64,000 nucleotides of DNA. It comes from Anaeramoeba flamelloides. Taxonomy: Eukaryota; Metamonada; Anaeramoebidae. The translations under genes and the position numbers were made by a program. This document shows positions 48,686 through 59,718 of the stretch, in pieces. Location: the NCBI GenBank assembly GCA_027625915.1, contig JANTQA010000044.1:248001-312000 (forward strand), read 5' to 3'. Positions within the stretch are counted from its first letter, which is position 1. Each line of letters starts with the position of its first letter. The notes beneath the pieces are model-generated. The model did no database searches and was not told the origin of the DNA. It worked only from the letters and a program-made list of their open reading frames with translations.

Positions 48686-49333
48686 TATTAAAAGAATTGA
48701 TAAATTTTTTTTTTGTTTGGAATAATAAGTTTATGTTCTAAAGTCTCAATTTTAAAATTATGGGTTATTAAAATCATAATTTAAAAGTATTTTAAAGTAA
48801 AAAGCAACAACAACAGTTTTTTAATATTTATGAAGTTGTTTGGTTCTTTATTAATAATTCCTTTTTTGATTGATTTCTAAATCTAAATGAACAATCTCGT
48901 TTTTTTTTTTAGTTAATTTTTTTTCTTACCTCAAATTTATTAACCTAATAAGAATAAAAAAGTATTAATCAAAGATTAACTATCAAAAAAATATAATTTA
49001 TTATTCTCATGAAAAATCTAGGTACAATTTAAAAACAACAATTTAAAAACAACAATTTAATAAGTTAAAAAATAATATAAAAACTTGATTTGGAAAATTT
49101 TAATTTGAATCTACTATAAATCGCTTTCAATATTTTTTTAAGGAATTTTTATGGGTTGGTTTTTTTTTCTATTGTTTAGCCATCATTATGTTATTATAAT
49201 TGTTGACCAATGACTGATTTTATAATAAAATAAGCTCGTTTAATACTATAACCTTATAAAATAAACAAAACTAAAGAAAGAAAAAAAGAAAAAAAAAAAA
49301 GAAAAAAAAAAAAATAATAATAAATGAATTTTA
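48686..49333. other. Intergenic 3' flank of the SRPK gene
   Basis: No gene seen. A tandem AAAACAACAATTT duplication lies at about 49031-49058 and an A/G-rich run at 49262-49320 next to the SRPK stop codon. Confidence 0.45.
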
Positions 49334-52300
49334 TTAATTTTTTGATATTATTTTCAACCAACTATGCTTTAGGCACTGTTTTGCAGGAACACGTTTATTT
49401 GGATCATAATGTAACATTGGAAGTAGAAAAGAAGCAATTTGCCGAGCATCTTTCGTGCTGAAATTATGCGATTTAATTAATCTTTTCTTGAGTGGATTGC
49501 TTGAGATATTTTTAAAATGAAGCAAATTACCATTTTGGTCTGTTAACAATTTCGAATGTTTGCCCGTTAATAAAAAATCAGGTGGCATTTCCCCAAGTAA
49601 AGAGATCATGAGAGCAAGATGTTCTTCGTCTTGGAGATGCGGATCATCCGAAATTGGTTGGAAAAGCACTTCACCAGTTAGCAATTCAAAAATCATGCAC
49701 GCCATTGACCAAATATCTGATTTTTCGTTATATCCATGACCAATTATCACTTCAGGGCACCTGTATTCTCTGGTTTGAATTAAACTTGAAAAATGTTGAT
49801 CAAACCAGCAGGCGTTACCAAGATCAACAATTTTACATTTAATTTGTTTTGGAATAATATTTGCTTTTTTCTTTGTTGGCTTTTTGATTTCGGTTTTTAT
49901 ATTTGAGGGGAGATTGATGGCAATAAACTGATCGTTTGGGCTTGTCAGAGTGTGTTTGATTTCGCAATTTGTTTCCTCAATGCTGATATTATAATCATTG
50001 CTTTGCTGGGGTTTAATATTTTTTTCTGATTGCTGGGTTTGTGGATTTTTTGTTTCTTGCTTAGATGGCTGCCTTTGTTCTTCCATTGTATTAATCATTC
50101 TTGTTTTGCTTTGTCTTTCTGAGATCTCTGAAGAAAAAAAATTTTTGTCATAATTAATTTTGGAATTATGTTCATAATCATTCAGGATCATTTCATTAAT
50201 GTATTTTTTTTTTACTTTTTGAAGTTTTTTCTTTTTCTCTTGGCTTTGACTAGATTTCGAGTTTGTTTCTTTTTGCCTTTTGCCTTTCTTTCGTTTTTTA
50301 ATTCTCGTTTCTTTTTCTAACTGTCTTTGTACCCTTTTAAGTTTTTTTTTTAAACATGATGGAATATTCCCTGGCTTTGTATATATCATTATATTCTCGG
50401 GTTTAATATCAGTATGAATAACTTGGCACCTTGAATGAAGATGATCAATCCCAATTAAAGTTTGTAGAGTAATTTCTTTTACAACATCAATAGGTAATCC
50501 ACCAACTCCATATTTATTCAGAAAAGTTAATAAATGGTTTTGATCCAAAAATTCAAATACCATACAAATATCTATTGAAATGATTGAAGAATTATTTAAA
50601 GAAATAAAAAAAGAAATACATAGAAATTAGATATCATAATTATTCGAAATAAAAGATTAAATGATTTAAAATTTTATTTTTATTTAAAATACATCTGATT
50701 CATACACTTCTTTACTAACCCACTTCACATAAAAATATTTTAAAAATTGATTTTCGCAACTGATATTTCGAGATTAAATGATAAAAACTTTTCGTTTCAT
50801 CTCCTTTTATATATTTATCTCAATTATTGATGTAGAGTTATCATTCTGGGTTTTTTTTTGTAAAAAAAAAGTAAGTATGTATATATAATAATAACATATA
50901 GGAATCTTATAGGATGGAAATGAGACTAATTGAAGTTCAATTCATTTCTTCAAATCAAAATTCTAAGCAAATAGAAAAACAAAAAATACGAGCAAATTTT
51001 TTTTCATATTTAATCATTAAATACCCATAACACTTTCTTGATTTTTTTTTTTTTTTTTATAATAAAGTTTGAATCTATGAGCTTTATTTTTGAATTCTTC
51101 CAAAACACTTTCATTCACAAATTATTTGAATTTTTTTTTAATTTTAGCACGTATAAACATCTTTTTGAGGAGTGAATAAAAAACAATTTATTTTAGATCA
51201 AAACTATTTTTCAAAAATGTTGACTCACTTTAGAATGCTATTGGAAGTGATTTTGTTGGGGCTTTTATCCCAACTTCTTATCAGATAAATTTTTCAATTT
51301 TTGGATCAAAACAATTTTTTCTAATTTTGCAAATTTTAGAATCATTTTTTCTAATTTAGTTAATTTTTTTTTTTCTTTTGTTTTTCTTTTTCTTTTGTAC
51401 TTTTTTTTTATTAAGGCCAATCTGAATTCTTTTTTCTTTGCAAAAGATCAAGTGTAAAAAAAGAAGATTTTAGAAAAGACAAATAAACATTCAGAAAATA
51501 TGAGACTATGTAATGTCTTTTAAAATGCATAGATATTTATTAGCAAAAAATCTTCTTGTTAACCATTTTTCATTGAAAGTTCAGTAATAAAAAATGAGTA
51601 ATATTCTTTTCAAAAATTAAGATTCACTTTTTTTTAGGTTTTGGTTTTATTATTTTTAAAAGATTAAGCTTTTTATATGTTTAGAATAACTTAAAAGTGA
51701 ATTTTTAATCAGGTTTAATTATTAGTTGTTCTTGAATTCTAAAGGGATATATATATTTTCAATTTATTATTTCAAGTGAGTCACATTTTTTGAAATATAG
51801 TTTTGGTTGAAATATCATTTAATAGGGAAATGAATAATACTTTTGATAAGATAATTTTAATTCCCGAACCAATTATATATATATATATAAACACGTTGAA
51901 TATTAATTTCCATAGGATGTTTGAAATTTCATTTTTGTACAATGTAATTCTGTAATAATGACTTTCATAAGGAAAATTCCAATTTACAAATCTCATAATT
52001 CGATCGTATTTTGTCATATTTTTTTTATCATTAATTAATCGGGTCATCGACAAAAAAAAAAAAAAAAAAATGTCTTAATTACCAAGATATTTTTTCAGAA
52101 CTATTTGTGAATCTTATTTATTTTTTTTTTGAATCTTTTTTTAGTAAATGAGTTATGATATTTTTTCTTGTTAAACAAAAAGAAAAAATTCAATAAAAAT
52201 TCATGTGTACTAATCAATCTTTTTTAATTTAAGAATACAAAATAAAAACAAAAAAATAGGGGAAATAATCAATATAATGGTTTGAGTGAATAAAATAAGA

Positions 52301-54596
52301 TTATCATGAATTTATAGATTTTCACTAATTTGTATTTTTTTCACCAATTTAAAGGCCTGTGATAAATTTAAGAATTATTTCTGAAACTATCTTTTCCTAA
52401 CAAAAAAAAAAAAAAAAATATTTTATTTGCTGTACCAAAAAAAATACAAGTAATTAGGCACCAATTTCTTCTTTTTCTTCTTTTTATTTTATTTTTTTAA
52501 TGGTTTCTATTGAATTGTAAAGCCAATTTTTTATGAATAAATTCAAAATAAAATTTTGAATAATAAAATTCCCGTAACAAAACTATTTTCGAGCCAAAGT
52601 CGCTACCAGTTGTAAGGAATGAATTAAATGTGTTTAAAGGGTTTGGATGTATATTAGAAGAAAAATTTATTTTGGAAATTTCCAAAATTGAAATCATTTT
52701 TTCACATTTTTGTTTTTTTCTATTTTTGATTGATCAGTACATCTGTGAAAAAATGATTTGTTAATTTTTCATGTTTTCTTGATAAAATTGTGATTTTTTC
52801 ATTAACAATGATACTTTTTGATATGCGCTCAGGAGTCAAGAAACTTGACAATATTTTTAATGTATTTAAGTGGCATTCTATTGTATTTAAAAAGGAAAGA
52901 TAGATGTTTTGAGTAGAAATATCAAATGAAAATGATAATTACTTTTTCCAAAATAAAAAAAACCCAAACATCTTCAATGGTTGATTAAATGGAATTTGTT
53001 GTCACTTAAATACATTAAAAATATTGTCAAGTTTCTTGACTCCTGAGCGCATATCAAAAAGTATCATTGTTAATGAAAAAATCACAATTTTATCAAGAAA
53101 ACATGAAAAATTAACAAATCATTTTTGCGCATGTGTAATTGATTGAAAAAAACAGATTTATTGCAAGTTCATAAGCCACAAAGTACAAAGCGTGTTATTC
53201 AAAGGTTATTGATGGTGCGAAAATGACTGTAGAAAAATCATATAGATTTCTATTGGAATTTCATTTGGATCTTTGATTGAAGATCAAAATGAATTGTGTT
53301 GTTGTTCTCAATGTGAGTAAAAGAATTTTAGTTTTTCAATTTTTAAGAAAATCTATTGATTAATTAGTTTTATTTCAGACAGATATTGAATATATATTAA
53401 GTGATGTAGATCTGAAAAATATAACATCATTTTTTAGAGATTTTTTAAGTTTATTTCATATGGAATATCAACTACTCTTTATATTTATTCTTTTACTTAT
53501 TTCTTATTTATCATCTAAAGGTCAATTATCATAATTTAATTGATATTAGTAAGATTTTTTTGGGCGCCCTTGATCGAAACTAAGTTTACAAAAGTAAAAT
53601 ATCTAATTTGATAAAATTTTATAAATTTAAAATAACCCGGCTTTTTTTCATATTTTGCTATACGTAAATTCTATAGGTTTCTTTGATATTAATTCTTTGC
53701 ACTTTAAACTTTAAGATTTCTTGACAAAAAAAAATTATTCTTCAAAAATAGATATATTATTCAAAAATAAAAATAAACAAATTTAAAGAAAGAAATAAAA
53801 ATTTTTACGTCTCCCATTTGGTCCCTTATGTGTAAAATGATCGGTTAGCCTAACAATATGGAATTTATCTTCTGGATCATTTAATGCACACTTGAATAGG
53901 ATTTTGATTTCATCGATTGCAACCTGTGCAAATATTTTTGAAGATTTCACAATTTTTAGAGCCAAATATTTCTCTTTCATCAGAACATTACCAGTTTTTG
54001 TTCTAACCATTTTGCCACCATATTTGAGATCCTCAACTAACCACACAGTCGAAAAATAGCCCCATCCTATTTTAATTAAAGCCTTATATCTTTCTTTGAA
54101 AATATCACCGGGCTTTACAGGGTGATACCCTCCCTTTTTATAGTCTTCTGGATTTTCCTTTTCCAAGTAAGGCAAATTTTCTTTTTCATCTTCTTCTTCA
54201 TAATTGTATTCGTTGCTTCCAGAGCAAGTGTATGTAATTTCTTTGCTTATCACTTGGCTAAGCCCGCCCTCAGAAGCCATCTCAAAACTTTTAATATCTG
54301 GACTTTTCGATGACGACGCATTTTTTCCAGTAAAAGATTTTGTATTTGATTTTTTTTTTTTTTTATTTATTGTTGGGCAATTAGGGTTGTTTTTCTTTGT
54401 CTTGCCATCCTTTTGATCTCGTTTTTTTTTACTTTTTGTTTTTTTTGTTTTGATCTGGCTTTTTCGATCTTGGCTTTCTTTTGATTTATTTTTCAATTGT
54501 TTTTTTTCAGATGTCAAGTTTTTTAATTTTTTGATTGTTTTCTTCTCCTGGCTTAATTTATTGCTCCTTTTCCTTTCCTTTTCTCTTTTCTCTTTC

Positions 54597-54627
<31 letters not shown>

Positions 54628-55198
54628 GTTTCTTTTGATAATCAATAGAATTATTACTTTTGGATCGATTTTTTCTCGTTAAATCAGAAATGTCCAGAAA
54701 ATTTGGAAGCTCGTACTTCTTTTTGATTTTATGTTCAACAAAACCACCATAATTCTCTTCAAACATTTTATTCTTGCAGTCTGATCGTGGTTTGTGATCA
54801 ACCACCGCTTCTGATGTGTTTCCTCTTGGTGTTTTACTTGAATATTTTTTTTTATTTTTTGTTGGGTTGGGAATGACCAATTGAAAATTGTGTGTTTGGC
54901 TGTTTGTTGTTCTCGTGTTATGGCGATCGTTCTTGTTTTCTGATTGTAATTTATTTTTTTTCTCATTATTCTTTTGAAATCCATTCTTTTTGAGAGAAGG
55001 CTTTAAGTCTTCGTTCCTTTCTTTTTTCTTTTTCATCTTCTGATTTTCGTTTTTGGATTCCCGAAATTGGCTTTTTGTTGTTTTCAATTCAATCCAAATT
55101 TCCTCTTCACTTTGTTTGTTGTTCTGTTTGCCAATTAATGATGAGGATTGTGGATCAAAATTGAGAGAAGGTTTTTTTAATTGTTCAACACTCATCAT
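49334..55198 (-). CDS. SRPK: SR-protein-specific kinase (SRPK type), two exons
   Basis: Exons 53809-55198 and 49334-50571 join in phase 1 to 875 residues; the junction rebuilds HICMVFEFL, identical in type to HICMVFEVL of animal SRPK. SRPKs phosphorylate Arg-Ser domains of splicing factors. Seen: a Lys/Ser-rich N-terminal region (1-355) with a long poly-Lys stretch, then YHPVKPGDIFKERY, the Gly-rich loop IGWGYFSTV, the ATP lysine in ALKIVKS, the catalytic loop HTDIKPEN (from about residue 516), a low-complexity spacer of about 175 residues, the metal-binding DLGN (about 713), the activation segment TREYRCPEV, and DIWSMACMIFELLTG. The split kinase core with a spacer is the family hallmark. The ATG at 55196-55198 is followed at once by a second ATG. 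Active-site residues look intact. Confidence 0.95.
52600..53400 (+). repeat. Dispersed repeat R8, copy 3, split by a MITE
   Basis: 52600-52737 and 53138-53400 match successive parts of the copy at 28320-28700 (TTTAAAGGGTTTGGATG, then GACTGTAGAAAAATC and TTGGATCTTTGATTGAAG). Confidence 0.65.
52740..53135 (+). mobile_element. Family-4 MITE, copy B
   Basis: 396 bp between TA dinucleotides (52738-52739, 53136-53137), with inverted arms of about 135 nt containing GATATGCGCTCAGGAGTCAA. The outer end read from the right is CACATGCGCAAAAATGATTT. Copy A at 34636 is 395 bp. Confidence 0.88.
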
Positions 55199-56830
55199 TT
55201 CAAAAAATTTTTTGTGAGTTTGTTATTAAATTTTAAATAGATAAGTTTCAAAAGAGTGCTGTGTATTTTTCTTAACCAAATTAATGTACCTATTTTTTAC
55301 AAATTAAATTTTGTGAGTCTAGAGTAAAAAAAATGAAAATAAAATTCGATTATTTTTGTAAATGCGAAGATGAGAGATAACATTTTTGGATAAACCTTCT
55401 TGTGTTATATTTTTAAAACAGCAAGCCACACCCCTCTTGAGTTCAAAAGTTTTTTTATAATTTTTTGGGCAATCAATAATATTAATTACACAAAAAAAAG
55501 ATCACAAACACTCAAGGTTTTGGTTACCATACGAAAGTCGAAAAATTATTTCAAATAGAGCAATTTTCAAAACTGTTATTTACGTGTTTTTAAACTAAAA
55601 TTTTAAATTATTCTATAAAATACTCAAATTGAGTAAATCTCCACACACCTAAATTTGATTTCATAGAAGTAGATGCGTTCTTTTTTTCTTATAATGAATT
55701 TTAGTCTATTCTCACTTTTTGATAGAAAGTAAGAAAAGAATTTTTTTTTTTTTATAGAAAAGAAGAATTAATTTTTCACTTCCTAACAACAACCCGTTAA
55801 GAGCTCTTTTGTTTTTTAATTTGGAATCCCAATTCATAATTTGATTAGAAAAAAAAAATTTTACGTTTTTGAATTAATCAATTTTTTTTTTCATTCTCAA
55901 TAGTAATTTGTTTTAAACCTAGGCAAAACTGAAATGGTCTTATTTTTCAATATCATACAAATTGAAAATTACAAATTATTTGAAAAAGTGCAACTTTTGT
56001 CAAATATTCAAAGATCTTCTTGGACAAAAAAAATGTAGTTGAGTGTTTCTAATATCCTTTCTCTTCGAAATTGATAATTGACTATTTCTTGAAGAAAACT
56101 GTACAATTACCTTTCAAAGGTAGAGTACATTAATAAGCAATTGTTCAGAGAATTCATTTCATTTTTAATTCAGTAGGTAAGGAATGTAATTAAAATGAAA
56201 CTTTTTTTTCGAATTCAATCAGTAAAAATTTTTTTCATTTTAATTAAAAGATTCTGGAAAAATAATGTTTTCAATTTTTTATAATTGGTAAATCAACAAT
56301 AATAATTATTAACCCACAAAAAAATCTTCTGATAAATTTATTAACAAATTCAAAAATATTACTGTTTTTTGAAATTGAAAAAAAAAAGTAAAAATCTTAT
56401 TACTACAAATACTTGGGTTCTGTTTTATATGCTATTTTCAGAAGGAATTAGTGTTTCTAAACAGTTTAATTTAATTTTTTCACATTTTCAAAAAACTCAA
56501 AATTCAATATCTTTCTGAAATTCATTCAAAAAATAATATTTTCTTGAAAGAAGAAGTGGAAATTTTATTGACTATAAAAGAAGTTAACAGAAATAAAGAT
56601 ATAAAAATAAAACTGACAAAGTTTACAAATAAATACTGGATATAAAAATTACAATCATTTTAAAAATGAAAATGATTATTTTACACTTTGAATTAATAGA
56701 ATTTTGATATCAAAGAAAAGTTTGAACCAATTTTTTCTATTTGTTGAACAAAAATATAAGAGAAAATTAACCAAATAAATTAAAAATACTCATAAATTAC
56801 TTTTTTTAAAGATCTGGAAAATTCGACTTA
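55199..56830. other. Upstream region of the SRPK gene, no gene
   Basis: A/T-rich and unannotated; no promoter motif or RNA recognised. Confidence 0.4.
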
Positions 56831-57301
56831 AAGGGATCAAAATAAAGTGTGCGCAATGATAATAATCCATGTTTGAACATCAAACCTGTGCTTTTTTTTT
56901 CTTCTAGTTTCAATTATAACATCTAATTCACTACCCAATAGTATACCTAAGATCAAATGATTTTTAATAGTTAGGCGTTGAATTTTGGTGTAAATTTTAA
57001 ATTATGAATAAAATTTATATAAAATTTTTTTGTATTTTTCTCAGCGTTTTAGAAATTTTTTGATGATAGAAGTGTGTACAATGAAATTTATTTTTACTGA
57101 TAAATATTTTATTAGATTCTTCATTACTTGTAATTTCTTTTTTTATCAGAGAACTTTAAGAAACCAATAACATATTCGTTTAAGGTTCATTGTTGGTTTC
57201 TTTGACAGGTTAATGTATAGGTCTTCTCGAACTTAAAAACAGGATTTATATTTTGAATACACAAATGAAAATTTTATGTATACATTTATTTTGAAAACAC
57301 A
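56831..57301 (-). mobile_element. Mariner-like MITE, family 3 copy D
   Basis: About 471 bp, inverted relative to copy A, more diverged at both ends (left AAGGGATCAAAATAAAGTG; right end near TTTATTTTGAAAACACA). Boundaries are approximate. Confidence 0.65.
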
Positions 57302-58780
57302 TATGTGAAAATTGTGAAGTAAAAATAGTTTCGATTTTTTTTTATAAATTTGGCATTTTTCCAAAAACTAAAACAATTTTCCTATGAGCCCGAAGAAGAT
57401 AGGTTTTTGGTCTATTAACATATGGCTTATAATAGAAAACAATCCATTTTAATAATAGAATAACAATCTTTAATGAAGAAAAAGAAATTCAAAAATGAAA
57501 ATATTTTCTGAAATCAGAAAACAAAAACAATACACAATCATTTTTATTTGTCACATTAAATTGTTTGTTTTGCTATTATAATCCCAAGTCCACTGACAAA
57601 CAACCTATAAGGTTGGGGTACATATGAAACTTATTATATTTTTTGGAAGAATGATCTTTTTTATTAAAATAACTTAAAATATTAAGACATCAATTTAAAA
57701 AATATTTGAATTACTTTAAATTTCAATAGTATAATCCAAAATGAATTCTAAAAATCATGTTTTTATTTTAAAACATCTAATTCAAGTTTTGATTAAGAAT
57801 ATAGGTTTTTTTCAATTTTATGATCGAAATATTTATTCAAACTTTTGATTGATTTGATAATTATTTCTTTGCAATTAAATTGAAAACTAAAAATAATTCT
57901 GAATTTTGCATTTCAATTAATCCAATATTGTCTTTTTCTTTGAGTTGAACTTTTTGGTAGTTATTTTTTGACTTCCGAAATTTAATTTATTTTTTTTTAA
58001 CCTTTGAAACATTTTTCTTTGTTTTGGCTTATTTTTATTAAAATATTGAAAAAGAGACTTTTGAAAAAAAATTACACTTATTTTCCAATTAAAAAATGAA
58101 AAATTTGAGTTCAAATTCTCCGAAATATTATTCTATGAAGAATTAGATAAAACCACCGAAAATATTTAACTAATCGTTTAGAAATGCCATTTTTTGACGT
58201 TTAATTAAACTTCTCTCTTGGTCCGTAATATAAAATTTTTACTCAAATAATTTGGTTATAGAAAATAATTAATATCCATTTTGGAAATTGAAATAAAATT
58301 ATTCATTTATTAATTGGAAAATACAAGTAAATTAAACTTCCTTTGTTAACTCCAGGACAAACTATTTACTCTGCTAATTTAATTGTGGCAGCAACCATTA
58401 ATATCTATTATAGAACTTGAAATAAAAATTTTCATTTATTAATTAGAAAATAACAGTCAACAAAATGTTTTATTAAAAATAATTAATCGACCTGGATACA
58501 AAAATTCAAGTTAAAAAAATTTTTTTTTTCATGCCCAAATTAAGAAGACAAAGAAAACAAATCTTCCAAAAGATAATTTGATGCAATTTTTTTTTTTCAT
58601 TCTTAATTTCAACAAGATTATCTGAAAATGTGATCTGTCTTGTTTGGTATTCTAAAAGAATGATTTTTTTTAAAAATACATACCTTGCTGTGTTTATTGT
58701 TTTTTCAGTCTATGGTAAATTTCAATAATCTATATTTACATATTTCTGGATTCAAAAGATAATTTAATAAAAACAAAATA
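57302..58780. other. Gene-free stretch with diverged repeats
   Basis: 57850-58230 resembles 23700-24000. A tandem duplication lies at about 58267-58323 and 58398-58453 (GAAATAAAAATTTTCATTTATTAATT type unit of about 56 bp). 58560-58720 resembles 40150-40300. No gene seen. Confidence 0.45.
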
Positions 58781-58977
58781 CAGTCAGTTTCACATTTAAG
58801 GCACAAACTTTCAACGAAATTTAAGGCACAAAAAAATCTCAAATTAAGGCACAATTTTTTAGAATTTTAATTTTCACAAATTATTTTACTAGAATTTGAA
58901 ATCATGTGCCTTAATTTGAGATTTTTTTGTGCCTTAAATTTCGTAGAAAGTTTGTGCCTTAAAAACGAAACTGACTG
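58781..58977. mobile_element. Mariner-like fold-back MITE, family 2 copy 5
   Basis: 197 bp, arms CAGTCAGTTTCACATTTAAG and CAGTCAGTTTCGTTTTTAAG (read from the right), flanked by TA (58779-58780, 58978-58979). Confidence 0.92.
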
Positions 58978-59289
58978 TATTTATAAAAAAATATCAAAAA
59001 AATGAAATATTTTGAGATTCAAAACTGGTTCCTTTTTCTTTTCACAAACATATTAACATATTTCTCTTTGGTTTTACGGTTTCATTATACAATTTACACC
59101 CAAAAATATTTTTTTCAGTAATGCTGTCTCAAATAATTTTTTAAAAATAGATAATTTTTTTTACTTTTTGAAATGAACTTGGAATCTATCTAATGTTAAT
59201 ATCATTTTTTTCAAATATCAATTATTTTTTTAAATAAACTTTGAAGATTAAATAAGAAATAACTATTTCAATAAACATTAGAGAATAAT

Positions 59290-59665
59290 TGATATCTCTC
59301 CGAAATAAAACTAATACATCCAGGGATTTACTTAAAAATTAGAAAAACCCATATTCTTAACGAACTATTGAGAAAAATACAATGTTGGTTTTGATCGACT
59401 ATTGAAGATAAAATAAAATTTCAATAGAAATCAAAATGATTTCTCTACAATCCTTTTTTACTTTCAATAACCTTAGAATAACATATTTTTACCAAATGAC
59501 CAGAGATCTTGCAATAATTTAAAAAAAGGGAAATGATTTAATTGAACAAAAAGAAAAGTAAAAATGTGGATAAATGGAAAAAAATTATTTAACTTTTGGA
59601 ATTTCTGAATATAAATTTTCACTTCCAATATCCATTCAAACCCTTTAAACATATATAATCCAAAT
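59290..59665 (-). repeat. Dispersed repeat R8, copy 4
   Basis: The reverse complement aligns with 28320-28700 and 52600-53400 (GGATTGTAGAGAAATCA, TTCTATTGAAATTT, TTTAAAGGGTTTGAATG). Confidence 0.6.
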
Positions 59666-59674
59666 CCACCATAT

Positions 59675-59718
59675 TATATATATATATATATATATCTATA
59701 TATATATATATATATATA
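59675..59718. repeat. (TA)n microsatellite
   Basis: About 22 TA units with a single C interruption. Confidence 0.9.

Larger units (their letters stand above)
50572..53808 (-). other. Intron 1 (3.2 kb) of the SRPK gene
   Basis: Donor GTAAAA and acceptor CAATAG. It contains an R8 repeat (52600-53400) interrupted by a family-4 MITE (52740-53135); the remaining sequence is A/T-rich with no gene recognised. Confidence 0.9.
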
